This document shows, in pieces, positions 38,868 to 48,260 of a stretch of DNA of 64,000 bases (its first letter is position 1; every line of letters begins with the position of its first letter). This DNA is from a virus: IMG/VR virus record IMGVR_UViG_3300042922_001182, positions 62,001 to 126,000 of that record; one strand, 5' to 3'. Made by a program: the position numbers and the translations under genes. Below the pieces are notes generated by a model, which saw only the letters and a list, made by a program, of their open reading frames with translations, was not told the origin of the DNA and made no database searches.

Positions 38868-39261
38868 CGAGCCCCGCATCCAGCTCCAGTGGGGCTACAA
38901 CGGCGCCACCCCCGAGGGCGTCACCGCCGCCTGGGGCGTCCGGGCTGTCGTCGAGGACCGCTGGGTCTCGATGGGCGGTTGCCGCCAGAGCAACGTCGGC
39001 CCCAAGGAGGAGGTCGACGCCATCATCAAGCTGCTGAACTCCGGCGTGAACGCCGAGTGGCTGGCCCGCGCCAACGGCCTCCTCCAGGACAACGAGATCC
39101 ACCCCGCCCGGGAGCGTCAGGTCGTCCTGTACGCCAACGACGTCTCCCGCCTGGTGGTGGTGGGCAACACCAACGCCAGCCACGGCTACCTGTACGTGTC
39201 GGCCTTCTTCGACCACGACAACAAGACCGGGTGGCTTGACCGCGAGCACCCGATCGCCTAG
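38857..39261 (+). CDS. Hypothetical protein
   Basis: A 134-residue protein; ATG at 38857 overlaps the preceding gene by 11 bases. Alternating strands (VRAVVEDRWVSMGGC, QVVLYANDVSRLVVVG, GYLYVSAFFDHDN) suggest a beta-sheet fold. No family recognised. Confidence 0.65.
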   Translation: MATNEPRIQLQWGYNGATPEGVTAAWGVRAVVEDRWVSMGGCRQSNVGPKEEVDAIIKLLNSGVNAEWLARANGLLQDNEIHPARERQVVLYANDVSRLVVVGNTNASHGYLYVSAFFDHDNKTGWLDREHPIA

Positions 39262-39277
39262 CTAGAGGAGAGACACC

Positions 39278-39640
39278 TTGGACAACAACGGCATCCCCTG
39301 CACCGTCGGCCAGCCCCAGATCGAGGGCAGCGTCGACCATCTCTCGGAGGGCATCACTAAGGAGCAGGTCGACCTCGTCTTCCAGACGGTCGAGCGGGCC
39401 CTCATCGAGGAGGTCGGCGACGACATCGTCAACTCCAAGATGAGCGCCATCGTCGACGTTGCCGGGAGCGAGGTCACGGTGACCCTCACCCTCAACCAGG
39501 TCGGCAACTGGGGGATCCCCAACACCGACGACGGCCTGGCCCAGATCTTCCGCGACGTCAAGGGCATGGCCCGTAGCCTCAAGGAGGGCGAGAGCCACAA
39601 CGACAACCTCAAGCGACTCCGTCCCGGCGAGTTCGCCTAG
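39278..39640 (+). CDS. Hypothetical protein
   Basis: A 120-residue protein from TTG 39278 with GAGGAGAGAC upstream. Central strand pair (MSAIVDVAGSEVTVTLTLN). No family recognised. Followed by a terminator. Confidence 0.65.
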   Translation: MDNNGIPCTVGQPQIEGSVDHLSEGITKEQVDLVFQTVERALIEEVGDDIVNSKMSAIVDVAGSEVTVTLTLNQVGNWGIPNTDDGLAQIFRDVKGMARSLKEGESHNDNLKRLRPGEFA

Positions 39641-39652
39641 GCAAACCCAGCA

Positions 39653-39687
39653 AAGGCCCTGTGAGAGATCGCAGGGCCTTTTATTTT
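39653..39687 (+). terminator. Rho-independent terminator
   Basis: AAGGCCCTG (39653-39661) pairs with CAGGGCCTT (39672-39680), followed by TTATTTT. Confidence 0.7.
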
Positions 39688-39701
39688 GTAAGGAGACCAG
39701 C

Positions 39702-40172
39702 GTGTCCAAAGAAAAACTCGCCGACCTCATCAAGAAGAATGAAGAGCTTGGTAGCGTACACTGCGTCGCCCTCAATGAGGATAAGAATGTCCTTCAGAGC
39801 GTTCTAATTGGAGAGGAATACCACTCCAGGGACGTCACGGGGATCCTGCATGACGGCCCCCTTCCCGACCTGCAGGACGCCTTCTTCGTTAGCGACGGGG
39901 GGAAGCTCTACGAGCTGCAGTACGTCATCGTCGGGAAGCTGGTGGAGGTCGCCCACCCCACCTCCACCACCTGCCCCTACCACGGCGTGGTCTGCCGCGA
40001 GTGCGGGGAGCACGTCAGCGTCTTCCACGCCGGAAACGAGTGGAAGGAGCTGCTCAACGAGCGCATCCAAGAGCACGTCGACGGAGACCACCCAGACCTC
40101 AAGCGGGACTACCCCGACCTGGTGGTCGAGTCCCTGCTCACCCCCCTCCCCACCTACAAGCCGTTCGGCTAG
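39702..40172 (+). CDS. Protein with zinc-knuckle-like cysteines
   Basis: A 156-residue protein from GTG 39702 behind TAAGGAGACC. CPYHGVVCRECGEHVSVF (about residues 91-108) with a later EHVDGDHP histidine pair suggests a zinc finger. No family recognised. Confidence 0.65.
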   Translation: MSKEKLADLIKKNEELGSVHCVALNEDKNVLQSVLIGEEYHSRDVTGILHDGPLPDLQDAFFVSDGGKLYELQYVIVGKLVEVAHPTSTTCPYHGVVCRECGEHVSVFHAGNEWKELLNERIQEHVDGDHPDLKRDYPDLVVESLLTPLPTYKPFG

Positions 40173-40184
40173 GAGAAGGAAGTC

Positions 40185-40985
40185 ATGAGCAAAGAGATCC
40201 ACAGCGACAAGCTGGCCACCAAGGAGAAGATCGTCAACTGCGTCCTCCTCGGCGGCGGCTGTATCACCAACCTCCCCCAGGTCGACCCCGAGACCGGGCT
40301 CTACCGCGTGGCGGCCTGGGACGGGAAGCTCGATTGGTACGCCGACCTCACGGCTGAGGAGTGGCGCGAGACCGACTCGATCATCACCGGCTACCTGCTC
40401 CTGGAGCGGGTCAAGCGGGAGCACCCCGGCTTCATCTTCGAGATCGAGCAGGACATCGACGAGCACTTCGTCTGGGAGGGAGAGGCTAACGATCCCCGGC
40501 TAGATGGGGACGGCCAGTTCTACGACATCCTGGTCTACGCCAAGGCCATCGTCGACGGCGAGTTCGTGACCGGCGAGGCGGTCCTGGGGAGCACCTACAT
40601 GGACTACGGCCAGCCCCTCGGGGACGTCAACGGCTACCTGGAGCAGCTTCTCAAGGACGCGGTCGAGGACCTGATGGCGAATCTGGAGAGGAAGGGGGTT
40701 CAGGTCTTTCTCGGCCACACGGTATACGCCGAGTGGCCGAGCTACGACCAGTTCCGGGCCGCCCGGGATCGGTTCTACGAGAGCCCCATCGAGCCGTATA
40801 CCGGCCTCCTTTGGGCCCCTCCCGGGAAGAGCTCCCTCTCCATGAGGTCCACCACGCCGATGGCGTGGGAGCAGGCGGAGGCCCTGGCGCGGACCATCAA
40901 GTCGGCTCACCCGCCGAGCCACCTCCAGATCAGCACCCACGCCACCACCGTTTCCAAGGAGATCATCATCAATGGGAAAGGCTAA
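40185..40985 (+). CDS. Hypothetical protein
   Basis: A 266-residue protein; ATG at 40185 follows GGAGAAGGAAG. Acidic central part (FIFEIEQDIDEHFVWEGE). Overlaps the next gene by 14 bases. No family recognised. Confidence 0.7.
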   Translation: MSKEIHSDKLATKEKIVNCVLLGGGCITNLPQVDPETGLYRVAAWDGKLDWYADLTAEEWRETDSIITGYLLLERVKREHPGFIFEIEQDIDEHFVWEGEANDPRLDGDGQFYDILVYAKAIVDGEFVTGEAVLGSTYMDYGQPLGDVNGYLEQLLKDAVEDLMANLERKGVQVFLGHTVYAEWPSYDQFRAARDRFYESPIEPYTGLLWAPPGKSSLSMRSTTPMAWEQAEALARTIKSAHPPSHLQISTHATTVSKEIIINGKG

Positions 40986-42231
40986 CCGGGACAAGATCCG
41001 CAAGCTCCCCTTCGAGTCGAAGGAGAAGATCCCCCTCCTTGTGGAGGAGGCCGAGTCCGTCCTCAAGGTCGTCGAGTCCGTCTTCGGGCCCTTCGCCCGC
41101 AGCGCGGCCTCCTACGAGGGGATGGACGACACCGAGGCCATCACCATCCCCATCAGCGATGGCCCCCTCCAGGGCAACATGCGCCTATGGTTCTGCAGCC
41201 GGGCGGGTCGGTTCGGCGACGAGAAGCACCCCGACCTGTTCGAGGTCTTCATCGACGACGGGTACCCCTACCGGGAGGCGTCGGAGACCATGGGCTTCGC
41301 CGACACCAAGGGGCCCATCGACGACGACGCCCCGTTCTACGATCGTGGCGTGACGCTTCGGGTGCCTCTCAAGAACCCGAAGCATGCCGCCAAGGTCTTG
41401 GAGCGCCTCATGGAGGTCATCAAGGCGTCGGGGGTCCACCCGGAGCTGCTCGACAACTCCCCGGAGAGGGCCCTGGAGTTCTACCGGAGGGACCCCGTGT
41501 CCTACGAGGTCCGGGCGCTCATGCCGCTGGTGGACCACTCCAAGCAGAGCTACGGATGGGGCCTGGACATCGAGGCCATCGCCTCGGTCCTGTTGGAGGC
41601 GGGCCTCCCCACCCACTACGAGCACAAGTATCCCAAGGCATTCTCCATCCCTCCCGGATTGGAGAATCGCAAGAAGCTGGTCAAGCGCAGCTGGATCACC
41701 GTCCGCATCGACAATGACATCAGGGCCAGGGATCTGGCGAAGGGCCTGGTGGAGATCGGGGCCGTCCAGGTCCACCTCACCATCAAGAGGGTCACCGTCT
41801 CCAACGACCGCCTCTACCCGGAGGACATGAAGGGGGACCACTACGCCTTCACTTCGGAGGAGGTCCCGGTTGAGGTCAAGGTCATCGAGTTCGGCATCCA
41901 CCGCCAGATGGCGTTCGCCGCCGACGGTGAGGGCATCAGCGCCTACGGCAACATGTACCGCAGCGAGGCGGACCACGAGGACGGGAAGGACTTCGAGCCA
42001 TCGGGCTGGGACGGCTTCGGCTTCCTGGCGGAATGGTGGGACCCCTGGCGGGACCGCGAGATTTCCGGCAGAGACATCATCGCCATGTTCGACGCCGGGC
42101 TGAAGGAGCGAATCCGATCCGGGGATCTGCGCGTCTACTGGCGTGAGGATTACGAAGAGGACAGCGCGACGCTGGTGGATCCGAACGACCCGGAGCGCAT
42201 GTACAGCATCGCCGACGACAACGACACCTAG
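40972..42231 (+). CDS. Hypothetical protein, 419 residues
   Basis: ATG at 40972 overlaps the preceding gene. Basic N-terminus (GKANRDKIRKLPFESKEK), then alternating alpha/beta segments (ITVRIDNDIRARDLAKGLVE, EVPVEVKVIEFGIHRQMAF) and a very acidic end. No catalytic motif recognised. Confidence 0.7.
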   Translation: MGKANRDKIRKLPFESKEKIPLLVEEAESVLKVVESVFGPFARSAASYEGMDDTEAITIPISDGPLQGNMRLWFCSRAGRFGDEKHPDLFEVFIDDGYPYREASETMGFADTKGPIDDDAPFYDRGVTLRVPLKNPKHAAKVLERLMEVIKASGVHPELLDNSPERALEFYRRDPVSYEVRALMPLVDHSKQSYGWGLDIEAIASVLLEAGLPTHYEHKYPKAFSIPPGLENRKKLVKRSWITVRIDNDIRARDLAKGLVEIGAVQVHLTIKRVTVSNDRLYPEDMKGDHYAFTSEEVPVEVKVIEFGIHRQMAFAADGEGISAYGNMYRSEADHEDGKDFEPSGWDGFGFLAEWWDPWRDREISGRDIIAMFDAGLKERIRSGDLRVYWREDYEEDSATLVDPNDPERMYSIADDNDT

Positions 42232-42255
42232 GCGGCTCGTCCGCATATCCGGTAA

Positions 42256-42296
42256 GGGGTGGGGGGAACACGACCGTATGTGAGCCCCCCTACCCC
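42256..42296 (+). other. Leader hairpin
   Basis: GGGGTGGGGGG pairs with CCCCCCTACCCC (one mismatch) around an 18-base loop, just after a weak promoter-like GCATATCC at 42243. The next gene starts 26 bases further on. Confidence 0.4.
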
Positions 42297-42321
42297 CAAT
42301 CTCAGAAGGGACATCAGCGAA

Positions 42322-42846
42322 ATGCGCTACACCGATCAGCCCAAGACCGTCGTCACCGACATCAACGCGGGCAAGGCCTACATCATCTCCGGTCGCACCT
42401 TCTTCGTGCTCGCCTCCAACTTCCGCAAGGAGTCCGAGGGCGAGGACGGCCCCATCTACAGCGTCCTCGCCGACCTGAAGGGCGCGGTTACCGTCGTCTC
42501 CGCAGCCGACCTCTACGCCCTGGAGCGGGCCCCCGAGCAGGACAAGAACGAGGGCGGCTTCATCGTGGTCCACGGCCCGGACTCCGGCTGGCGCTACAAG
42601 CACTTCAAGGGCGGTCAGTACCGCGTCGTCAGCTCCAAGGTGGAGGCCCTGGTGGACGGCGAGGTCGTCACCTACGTCGCCTACGAGGCCCACATCAACC
42701 CCTCCCAGCACACCCGCTGGCTGCGCCCCTACGAGTCCTTCTTCGGCGACGTCCGCATCGACAGGAAGACCCTCCAGAGCGTCCCGGACGACGCGCCCCA
42801 GGATGGCACCGTCATCGTCCACCGCTTCGACCTGGTGAGCCGCTGA
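42322..42846 (+). CDS. DUF1653-like domain protein
   Basis: A 174-residue protein; ATG at 42322 follows AGAAGGGAC. Residues ~88-140 (WRYKHFKGGQYRVVSSKVEA ... VVTYVAYEA ... TRWLRPYESFFGDV) match the DUF1653 pattern (YxHyKGxxYxV ... vvYxaly ... WvRPlemF). Function of that domain is unknown. The next gene overlaps by one base (TGATG). Confidence 0.7.
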   Translation: MRYTDQPKTVVTDINAGKAYIISGRTFFVLASNFRKESEGEDGPIYSVLADLKGAVTVVSAADLYALERAPEQDKNEGGFIVVHGPDSGWRYKHFKGGQYRVVSSKVEALVDGEVVTYVAYEAHINPSQHTRWLRPYESFFGDVRIDRKTLQSVPDDAPQDGTVIVHRFDLVSR

Positions 42847-43289
42847 TGGGGTACCAACCTCGCGGGGAATGGCATCCGCGCATCGACCCTCAGCTTCTCG
42901 CCATCGCCGTCGTCCTGAGCGTCATCCTCGGCATCGCGGCCTACTTCATCACCAACCACCTGACGTCGAAGGTCGTCATGGAGGTGGTGGCCGTCGTCGA
43001 CTGGAGGAACTACAAGCCCGAGTGGTACGAGAGCACCACCCGGGCGGTCACCTCCACCACCTACGTCCCCGACGGCAAGGGAGGGACCAAGGCGGTCAGC
43101 ACGACCACCTACGTCCCCGACACGATCTACCACCAGCCGGAGTACCAGGTCCACTTCGCGTGGAGGAGCTTCGGCTACCTGGAGACCTACTACGACCCGT
43201 CCTACGGCGGGTGGCAGGAGGACCAGGAGCGAGACATGGTGATCAGGGAGGGCGGGCTGCGGCGCGACCACTACCTGGCACCCGAATAG
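42846..43289 (+). CDS. Membrane-anchored protein
   Basis: A 147-residue protein from ATG 42846 (TGATG overlap). One transmembrane segment at residues ~17-38 (LLAIAVVLSVILGIAAYFI) after a short N-terminus, then a tyrosine-rich outer domain with a small internal repeat (TSTTYVPD and STTTYVPD). No family recognised. Confidence 0.65.
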   Translation: MGYQPRGEWHPRIDPQLLAIAVVLSVILGIAAYFITNHLTSKVVMEVVAVVDWRNYKPEWYESTTRAVTSTTYVPDGKGGTKAVSTTTYVPDTIYHQPEYQVHFAWRSFGYLETYYDPSYGGWQEDQERDMVIREGGLRRDHYLAPE

Positions 43290-43305
43290 AGAAAGGAAAG
43301 AGACC

Positions 43306-44322
43306 TTGAGCAACTTCAACGAGGACCAGTACGTCCGCGTCCAGAGCACCGGCAAGTTCGGGATCGTTCAGCGCGTTGACCCCAAGGACAAGACCCCCGA
43401 CGGCAGGAACGTCCTTCTGGCGTCCCCCAATCGCGGGGAGTCCATGTTCTACGCCCCCGAGGAGGACCTGGCGATCGTGGACCGCGTCATGCTGGTCAAC
43501 CTCATCGAGCAGCTGACCAACACCGTCGAGCGCCTCCCCTTCACCATCCTGGGCGACATGGCGGGCGTCCTCACCTACGACATGCCCCTCAAGGGCGTGG
43601 AGAAGGGCAAGGTCGTCATCGTGGCGTCCTCCGGCGACGCCGTGGAGGTCCTGGACCTGAACTGGACCCCCGGCGCCCCGGTCAAGAACAACGTCAAGGT
43701 CGGCCTCGGCGAGGACGAGTACTGGATCGACGCGGACCAGCTGGTCCCCTCCACGGAGGAGAACATCCGGGAGGCCATCCGGATCAAGCAGAAGTCCCTC
43801 TGGACCCTGCGCTCCCTCGCCGCCAACCTGGGGCAGGAGCCCGCGCTGGCCGAGGAGGAGGGCCTGCGGCACGTCGGCCTGCACGTCAGCGGGACCGGCG
43901 AGATCATGGACATCCTCATGTACGAGTCGTACGAGGAGGCCCGGGACAACCTGCTGGACACCGTCGAGAGCGCCACCGGCTTCCACCCCAAGCGGGGCGA
44001 GACCCTGTCCATGTGGCGCCTGGACGACAGCGGCTCTGCCACCCAGATGCCCCTGCCCCTCGACGAGGAGTTCCTGACCCACGCGGCCAGGTACCACAAC
44101 ACCCAGGTCCCCACCGTCAACCGCATGGTCCACTACCACGCCTACGGCACCCCCGGCGGCGAGTACAAGAGCGTCCCCCGGGCGGCCGTCATCACCGACG
44201 TCATCGACCCGGACCTCGTGGGCCTCGCCATCCTCAACCCCACCGGCCAGTTCTTCAACCCCCGCGTCCCCTACAGCGCGGAGCCGAAGCCCGGCCACTG
44301 GTCCTGGCCCCCTCGGGCCTAG
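43306..44322 (+). CDS. Hypothetical protein, 338 residues
   Basis: TTG at 43306 follows GAGAAAGGAAAG. The N-terminal ~50 residues (DQYVRVQSTGKFGIVQRVDP ... GRNVLLASPN) resemble a small KOW/SH3-like barrel; the rest is mixed alpha/beta. Followed by a terminator. No family recognised. Confidence 0.7.
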   Translation: MSNFNEDQYVRVQSTGKFGIVQRVDPKDKTPDGRNVLLASPNRGESMFYAPEEDLAIVDRVMLVNLIEQLTNTVERLPFTILGDMAGVLTYDMPLKGVEKGKVVIVASSGDAVEVLDLNWTPGAPVKNNVKVGLGEDEYWIDADQLVPSTEENIREAIRIKQKSLWTLRSLAANLGQEPALAEEEGLRHVGLHVSGTGEIMDILMYESYEEARDNLLDTVESATGFHPKRGETLSMWRLDDSGSATQMPLPLDEEFLTHAARYHNTQVPTVNRMVHYHAYGTPGGEYKSVPRAAVITDVIDPDLVGLAILNPTGQFFNPRVPYSAEPKPGHWSWPPRA

Positions 44323-44329
44323 CCCCTCT

Positions 44330-44360
44330 GGGGTCCCTCCGGGGGCCCCTTTCTTTTTTT
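44330..44360 (+). terminator. Rho-independent terminator
   Basis: GGGGTCCC-TCCG-GGGGCCCC stem (one G-T pair) followed by TTTCTTTTTTTT. Confidence 0.75.
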
Positions 44361-44373
44361 TCGGAGGTAGTTC

Positions 44374-44652
44374 ATGAGAGACAAGGAGAGGCTGGCGCAC
44401 GTCGAGGCCAGGATGGCGGAGATCCGAGACCTGGGGGACTCCAAGAGCTTCGAGGTCTGGACCAAGGAGTTCCGCCGACAGCTGGAGGAGGAGATGTCCG
44501 AGCTGCTCAAGAGCATCTGGCTTTCCGCCTTCCCCGAGGACGCCGACAGGTTCTTCTCGGTGACCGTCCACACCACGAGCCTGCTCTACCGGGAGTACAA
44601 GGTCGAGCTGCCGGGCTGGGTGTCGGCGGCCCTGAGGGGGGTGGAGCTGTGA
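44374..44652 (+). CDS. Hypothetical small protein
   Basis: A 92-residue helical protein; ATG at 44374 follows CGGAGGTAG. Overlaps the next gene by one base (TGATG). No family recognised. Confidence 0.6.
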   Translation: MRDKERLAHVEARMAEIRDLGDSKSFEVWTKEFRRQLEEEMSELLKSIWLSAFPEDADRFFSVTVHTTSLLYREYKVELPGWVSAALRGVEL

Positions 44653-45077
44653 TGGAGCCCTGGTTCGTCACGGGCCTCTGGAACGTCTTCAAGGACAAGG
44701 AGGACCCCAAGAGGGGCGTCATCACGGGCGCCATCGAGAGCGTCGTGATGAAGGAGATGACCAGACGGCACTTCCGCTACTCGGAGGAGAAGCCGGGGGG
44801 CATCACCGTCACCGAGGGCACCGTCCCCGACGACGTGGCGGAGGAGGTCTACGAGGCCTGCCTGGTCCGCATGGGCGAGCTCCGGACGGAGGACGAGCCC
44901 TACCGGGAGATCCCGGAGAACGAGGACGACGACGAGGCCACCGCAGAGGTGCGCCTGCTGCTGAGCGACATCATCAACGACATGATGAACGCCAGCGACA
45001 TCCAGACCGTATCCTGCTTCGTCCGTGCGGACGCGAAGAGGATCGAGCTGGTCAACCTGGAGGTGAAGGTCAAGTGA
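44652..45077 (+). CDS. Hypothetical acidic protein
   Basis: A 141-residue protein from ATG 44652. Acidic patch (PENEDDDEATAEVR) in the middle. Its stop overlaps the next start (GTGA). No family recognised. Confidence 0.6.
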   Translation: MEPWFVTGLWNVFKDKEDPKRGVITGAIESVVMKEMTRRHFRYSEEKPGGITVTEGTVPDDVAEEVYEACLVRMGELRTEDEPYREIPENEDDDEATAEVRLLLSDIINDMMNASDIQTVSCFVRADAKRIELVNLEVKVK

Positions 45078-45949
45078 TCAAGCGAATCAACGTCATGCGG
45101 GCCATCGAGGACCGCGTCAACGAGCCCCTGAAGGGCTTCGGGGTGCGCATCCTGTTCAAGGAGGCCACCGCCACTGGCTGGTACTCCGGCGCCATCGTCG
45201 ACGGCGAGGGCCGGTTGCTCTCTACGTGGTACTCCGGCTCCTCCTCCGGCCAGGACAGCCTCATCTCGGGGCACGCCAACCTCTCCAGCGCCAAGTTCGT
45301 CCTCGCCGAGTTCCTGCTGGACGACGCGTGGGCCCAGGAGCTCATCCGGGAGCACAGCTACGAGGTCCCCGAGCCCGTGGAGGAGGGCGAGGAACCCGTC
45401 TGGTGGTTCCGCCACGACTCCTGCGACGTCTTCGTGACCTCCAAGCAGCCCCACTCCGGTTCGGTCAGGGGCGTCATCAGGAGCATCAAGGACCCCGACC
45501 AGGACCCCCCGATCGCCACCTTCAGCGTGGACAACTGGGACCCGGGCAGGGACCTCTTCGCCTGGGCCTTCTCCTTCGAGCGGTCCAGCTCCATGCACGG
45601 CCGCCTCAAGGACTCCATCCAGAACAGGTGGAGGAACGAGCTCGTCAGCTACAAGCACCACCACAGCGCCCACAGCTGCACCGTGCGCTTCGCCGAGGCG
45701 GTCAACAAGCTCCCAGGGATCATGGCCGTCTACGCCGCCCGCTACCTCGTCGGCTGGGACTCCCCCAAGGAGAGCGTCCGCGTCGGCGTCCTGATCGGGG
45801 AGGGCCACGAGACCCACCAGGACGTCATCAGGCTCTACCACAAGGCACGGAGCGAGTCCCCGGGGTACGACCTCCACGTCAACCTGGACGTCTACAGCGA
45901 GGACGCCGAGGCGACCCTGGCCAAGATGCCGGGCATGATGAAGCTCTAG
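45074..45949 (+). CDS. Hypothetical protein, 291 residues
   Basis: GTG at 45074 in a GTGA overlap. Mixed alpha/beta, with several His residues near the C-terminal third (YKHHHSAHS). No family recognised. It precedes the polymerase gene with an 80-base gap carrying a hairpin. Confidence 0.65.
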   Translation: MIKRINVMRAIEDRVNEPLKGFGVRILFKEATATGWYSGAIVDGEGRLLSTWYSGSSSGQDSLISGHANLSSAKFVLAEFLLDDAWAQELIREHSYEVPEPVEEGEEPVWWFRHDSCDVFVTSKQPHSGSVRGVIRSIKDPDQDPPIATFSVDNWDPGRDLFAWAFSFERSSSMHGRLKDSIQNRWRNELVSYKHHHSAHSCTVRFAEAVNKLPGIMAVYAARYLVGWDSPKESVRVGVLIGEGHETHQDVIRLYHKARSESPGYDLHVNLDVYSEDAEATLAKMPGMMKL

Positions 45950-45952
45950 GCG

Positions 45953-45996
45953 GTTCCCCCTCCCCCCTCGCCCCTCCCCTTAGGGGGCGGGGGAAC
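45953..45996 (+). terminator. GC-rich hairpin before the polymerase gene
   Basis: GTTCCCCC (45953-45960) pairs with GGGGGAAC (45989-45996), and an inner CCCC-TTA-GGGG stem lies at 45976-45986. There is no T-tract, so it may be a weak terminator or an mRNA stabiliser. Confidence 0.4.
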
Positions 45997-46029
45997 ACCC
46001 CAACGCAGAACCAGGAGGTAAACGAACGC

Positions 46030-47823
46030 ATGCTAGACAAGATGCCCGCTGGGGGCAACTACCAGCTCCTCAACGTCATGTACGCCAAGCCCGGCCCCGA
46101 GATCGGGTGGGACAAGGACCACGTCGTCCTGGTCTACCGGGACGAGGACACCAACGAGAAGAGGGTCCAGGTCATCGACGACCCGAAGTTCACCTGGCAC
46201 ATCAACAGGGAGGACACCTGGCTGAAGACCCCCGTGCGGGCGGTCCAGCCCCAGGACGTGGACGCCATCACCAGCCTCTACAGGGACCGCTTCCGCGACA
46301 TGGCGGAGGAGCTGGACTTGATGGCCTTCTACAACGAGAAGCGCAAGTCGGGCAACCGCTACCTGTGGAACCAGCTCCACCTCAACTACAACGTCCACGG
46401 CACCGACACGGACATCCGGGACTACTTCATCGCCCAGTTCCTCGACAGGTACCCCTACGAGGGCAAGCTCAACAAGCTGACCAAGGGCTACTACGACATC
46501 GAGGTCAACCAGAACGACTTCGACGGCACCTTCCCGGATGAGCACTACGCCCCCTGCCCGATCGACCTCATCACTGTCTTCTTCGACCAGGACATGACGT
46601 GCCACACGTTCGCCCTGGTGTTCGAGGACAACCCCCAGATGATGGCCCTGGACGAGGACGCGTTCAACGCCAAGACCGTGGAGCGCATCAGGGCCGAGAC
46701 CGGGGACACCATCACGAGCGAGATCCACTGGCACTACGACGAACTGGAGATGATCAAGGCGTTCTTCGACCTCGTGGACGAGAAGGCCCCCGACTACATG
46801 CTCGCCTGGAACGCCAAGTTCGACCTGCTGACGCTGATCAACCGCATCAACCAGCTGGGCGCCCGCATGAGCACGGACGACATCGTCAGGGTCCTGGGCA
46901 TCACCGAGAGGCAGGCCTCCGGCAAGGACCGCATCACCCCGGCCGACATCATGTGCTCCAAGAGGATCCCCATCCAGATCCCCCCGTACTTCAAGGAGGA
47001 CACGCGCACCCAGGAGCACGCCGACAAGAACGAGATGTTCGACTGCTCCTCCATGGCCATCTGGATCGACCAGCTCATCGCATACGCCCAGCTCCGCAAG
47101 GTGTCGGGCAAGAAGGACAGCTACGCCCTGAACGCCATCGCCGAGGACGAGCTGAAGGCCAAGAAGGACGTGATGCCCCCCGGGGCCAACATCCGCAACA
47201 TCAACCTGGTGGACTACGAGGCGTTCGTGTCGTACAACATCAACGACGTGATCCTCCTCTACCGCCTGGAGAAGAAGAACAAGGACATGGAGCAGCTGCA
47301 CAACCTCGGCCTGATGACGCAGACCCGCGTCCAGAGGGCTATGGCGAAGACCGTCTGCCTCAAGAACTTCTTCTCCAAGTTCTGCAAGATCCAGGGCTGG
47401 ATCATGTCGAACAACCGCAACCAGACGTACGGCAAGGAGGGCCCGCCCTCCGACAAGTTCCTGGGCGCGTTCGTGGCCGACCCCAACATGAACATGCCCG
47501 CAGGGGCGGACATGGGGAACGGCAGGCGCTCCCGCTACCTGTTCGAGAACGTCATCGACATGGACCTCTCGTCCCTGTACCCGTCCATCATCCTGGCGTG
47601 CAACATCGACGTCGGCACCCAGATGGGCAAGCTGCTCTTCGACACCTACGACCACGTCGCGGCGGACGGGACCCGCTTCACGATGGAGACGGAGGAGTCC
47701 AAGGAGAGGGCGGCGTCGTTCTGCGACAGCATGGCCTCCAGGGACATGGCGGCCATCGGCAACAAGTACTTCGGCCTCCCGAGCGTGGAGGACATGGTCA
47801 AGGAGGTGGCTCTGTGTCTGTGA
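46030..47823 (+). CDS. Family B DNA polymerase, N-terminal part (exonuclease plus start of palm)
   Basis: A 597-residue protein; ATG at 46030 follows CCAGGAGGTAAACG. The 3'-5' exonuclease is complete: Exo I YYDIEV (about 154-159), Exo II AWNAKFDLL (about 258-266) and Exo III YNINDVILLY (about 403-412). Polymerase motif A is DMDLSSLYPSII (about 511-522). The protein stops ~75 residues later, before motif B (K-x3-NSxYG) and motif C (DTDS). The stop is not a simple error: the next gene has its own AAGGAGG and GTG start over this end. The rest of the polymerase must be encoded elsewhere, as in phages with split gp43, or this is an exonuclease remnant. Confidence 0.85.
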   Translation: MLDKMPAGGNYQLLNVMYAKPGPEIGWDKDHVVLVYRDEDTNEKRVQVIDDPKFTWHINREDTWLKTPVRAVQPQDVDAITSLYRDRFRDMAEELDLMAFYNEKRKSGNRYLWNQLHLNYNVHGTDTDIRDYFIAQFLDRYPYEGKLNKLTKGYYDIEVNQNDFDGTFPDEHYAPCPIDLITVFFDQDMTCHTFALVFEDNPQMMALDEDAFNAKTVERIRAETGDTITSEIHWHYDELEMIKAFFDLVDEKAPDYMLAWNAKFDLLTLINRINQLGARMSTDDIVRVLGITERQASGKDRITPADIMCSKRIPIQIPPYFKEDTRTQEHADKNEMFDCSSMAIWIDQLIAYAQLRKVSGKKDSYALNAIAEDELKAKKDVMPPGANIRNINLVDYEAFVSYNINDVILLYRLEKKNKDMEQLHNLGLMTQTRVQRAMAKTVCLKNFFSKFCKIQGWIMSNNRNQTYGKEGPPSDKFLGAFVADPNMNMPAGADMGNGRRSRYLFENVIDMDLSSLYPSIILACNIDVGTQMGKLLFDTYDHVAADGTRFTMETEESKERAASFCDSMASRDMAAIGNKYFGLPSVEDMVKEVALCL

Positions 47824-48260
47824 TTCACAAGAAGGGTCTGCACAAGGTGGGGCTAGAAAGGCCCCCCTTGGACATCCCGAAGGCGATCGCCCTGCTGGAC
47901 GAGCTCAGGACGACGCTGATCAAGCTCGGCTACAACGTCGAGCACAAGGCGAGCGACACCTACCTGTGGCTGGTCCTGTACGAGAAGGACGACAAGGCCC
48001 CCGTCTCCAGGGTCTATGCCCACAGCAGGGCCCTCCAGGTCGAGCGCTGCACCGGGGAGGGCGACCCGGGCCCGTTCATCGACCGGGCGGGCGAGGTCAT
48101 CTTCGATCAGATCGACGACCCGGAGGCCGTGGACGACTACGGCTGGATCCCGGTGGCCCAGGTCGAGAACGGCCGCCTCCCCTTCGAGGAGTGCCTGGAC
48201 ATCCTGGTGGACCTCCTGACCCGTGGTGCGCAGAAGCGCGCCTCCTGGAGGGCCAGGTGA
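47814..48260 (+). CDS. Hypothetical protein overlapping polymerase gene
   Basis: A 148-residue protein; GTG at 47814 with AAGGAGG (47800-47806) seven bases upstream, overlapping the polymerase end by ten bases. Helical N-terminal (IPKAIALLDELRTTLIKLGY) and beta-rich middle (DTYLWLVLYEKDDKAPVSRV). It shows no polymerase motif B or C. Confidence 0.65.
   Translation: MSVIHKKGLHKVGLERPPLDIPKAIALLDELRTTLIKLGYNVEHKASDTYLWLVLYEKDDKAPVSRVYAHSRALQVERCTGEGDPGPFIDRAGEVIFDQIDDPEAVDDYGWIPVAQVENGRLPFEECLDILVDLLTRGAQKRASWRAR

Noticed and set aside
47700-48260. Frameshift joining the polymerase to the next frame to complete the enzyme
   Set aside because: The 47814-48260 product shows no motif B or C or other polymerase sequence and has its own ribosome binding site.
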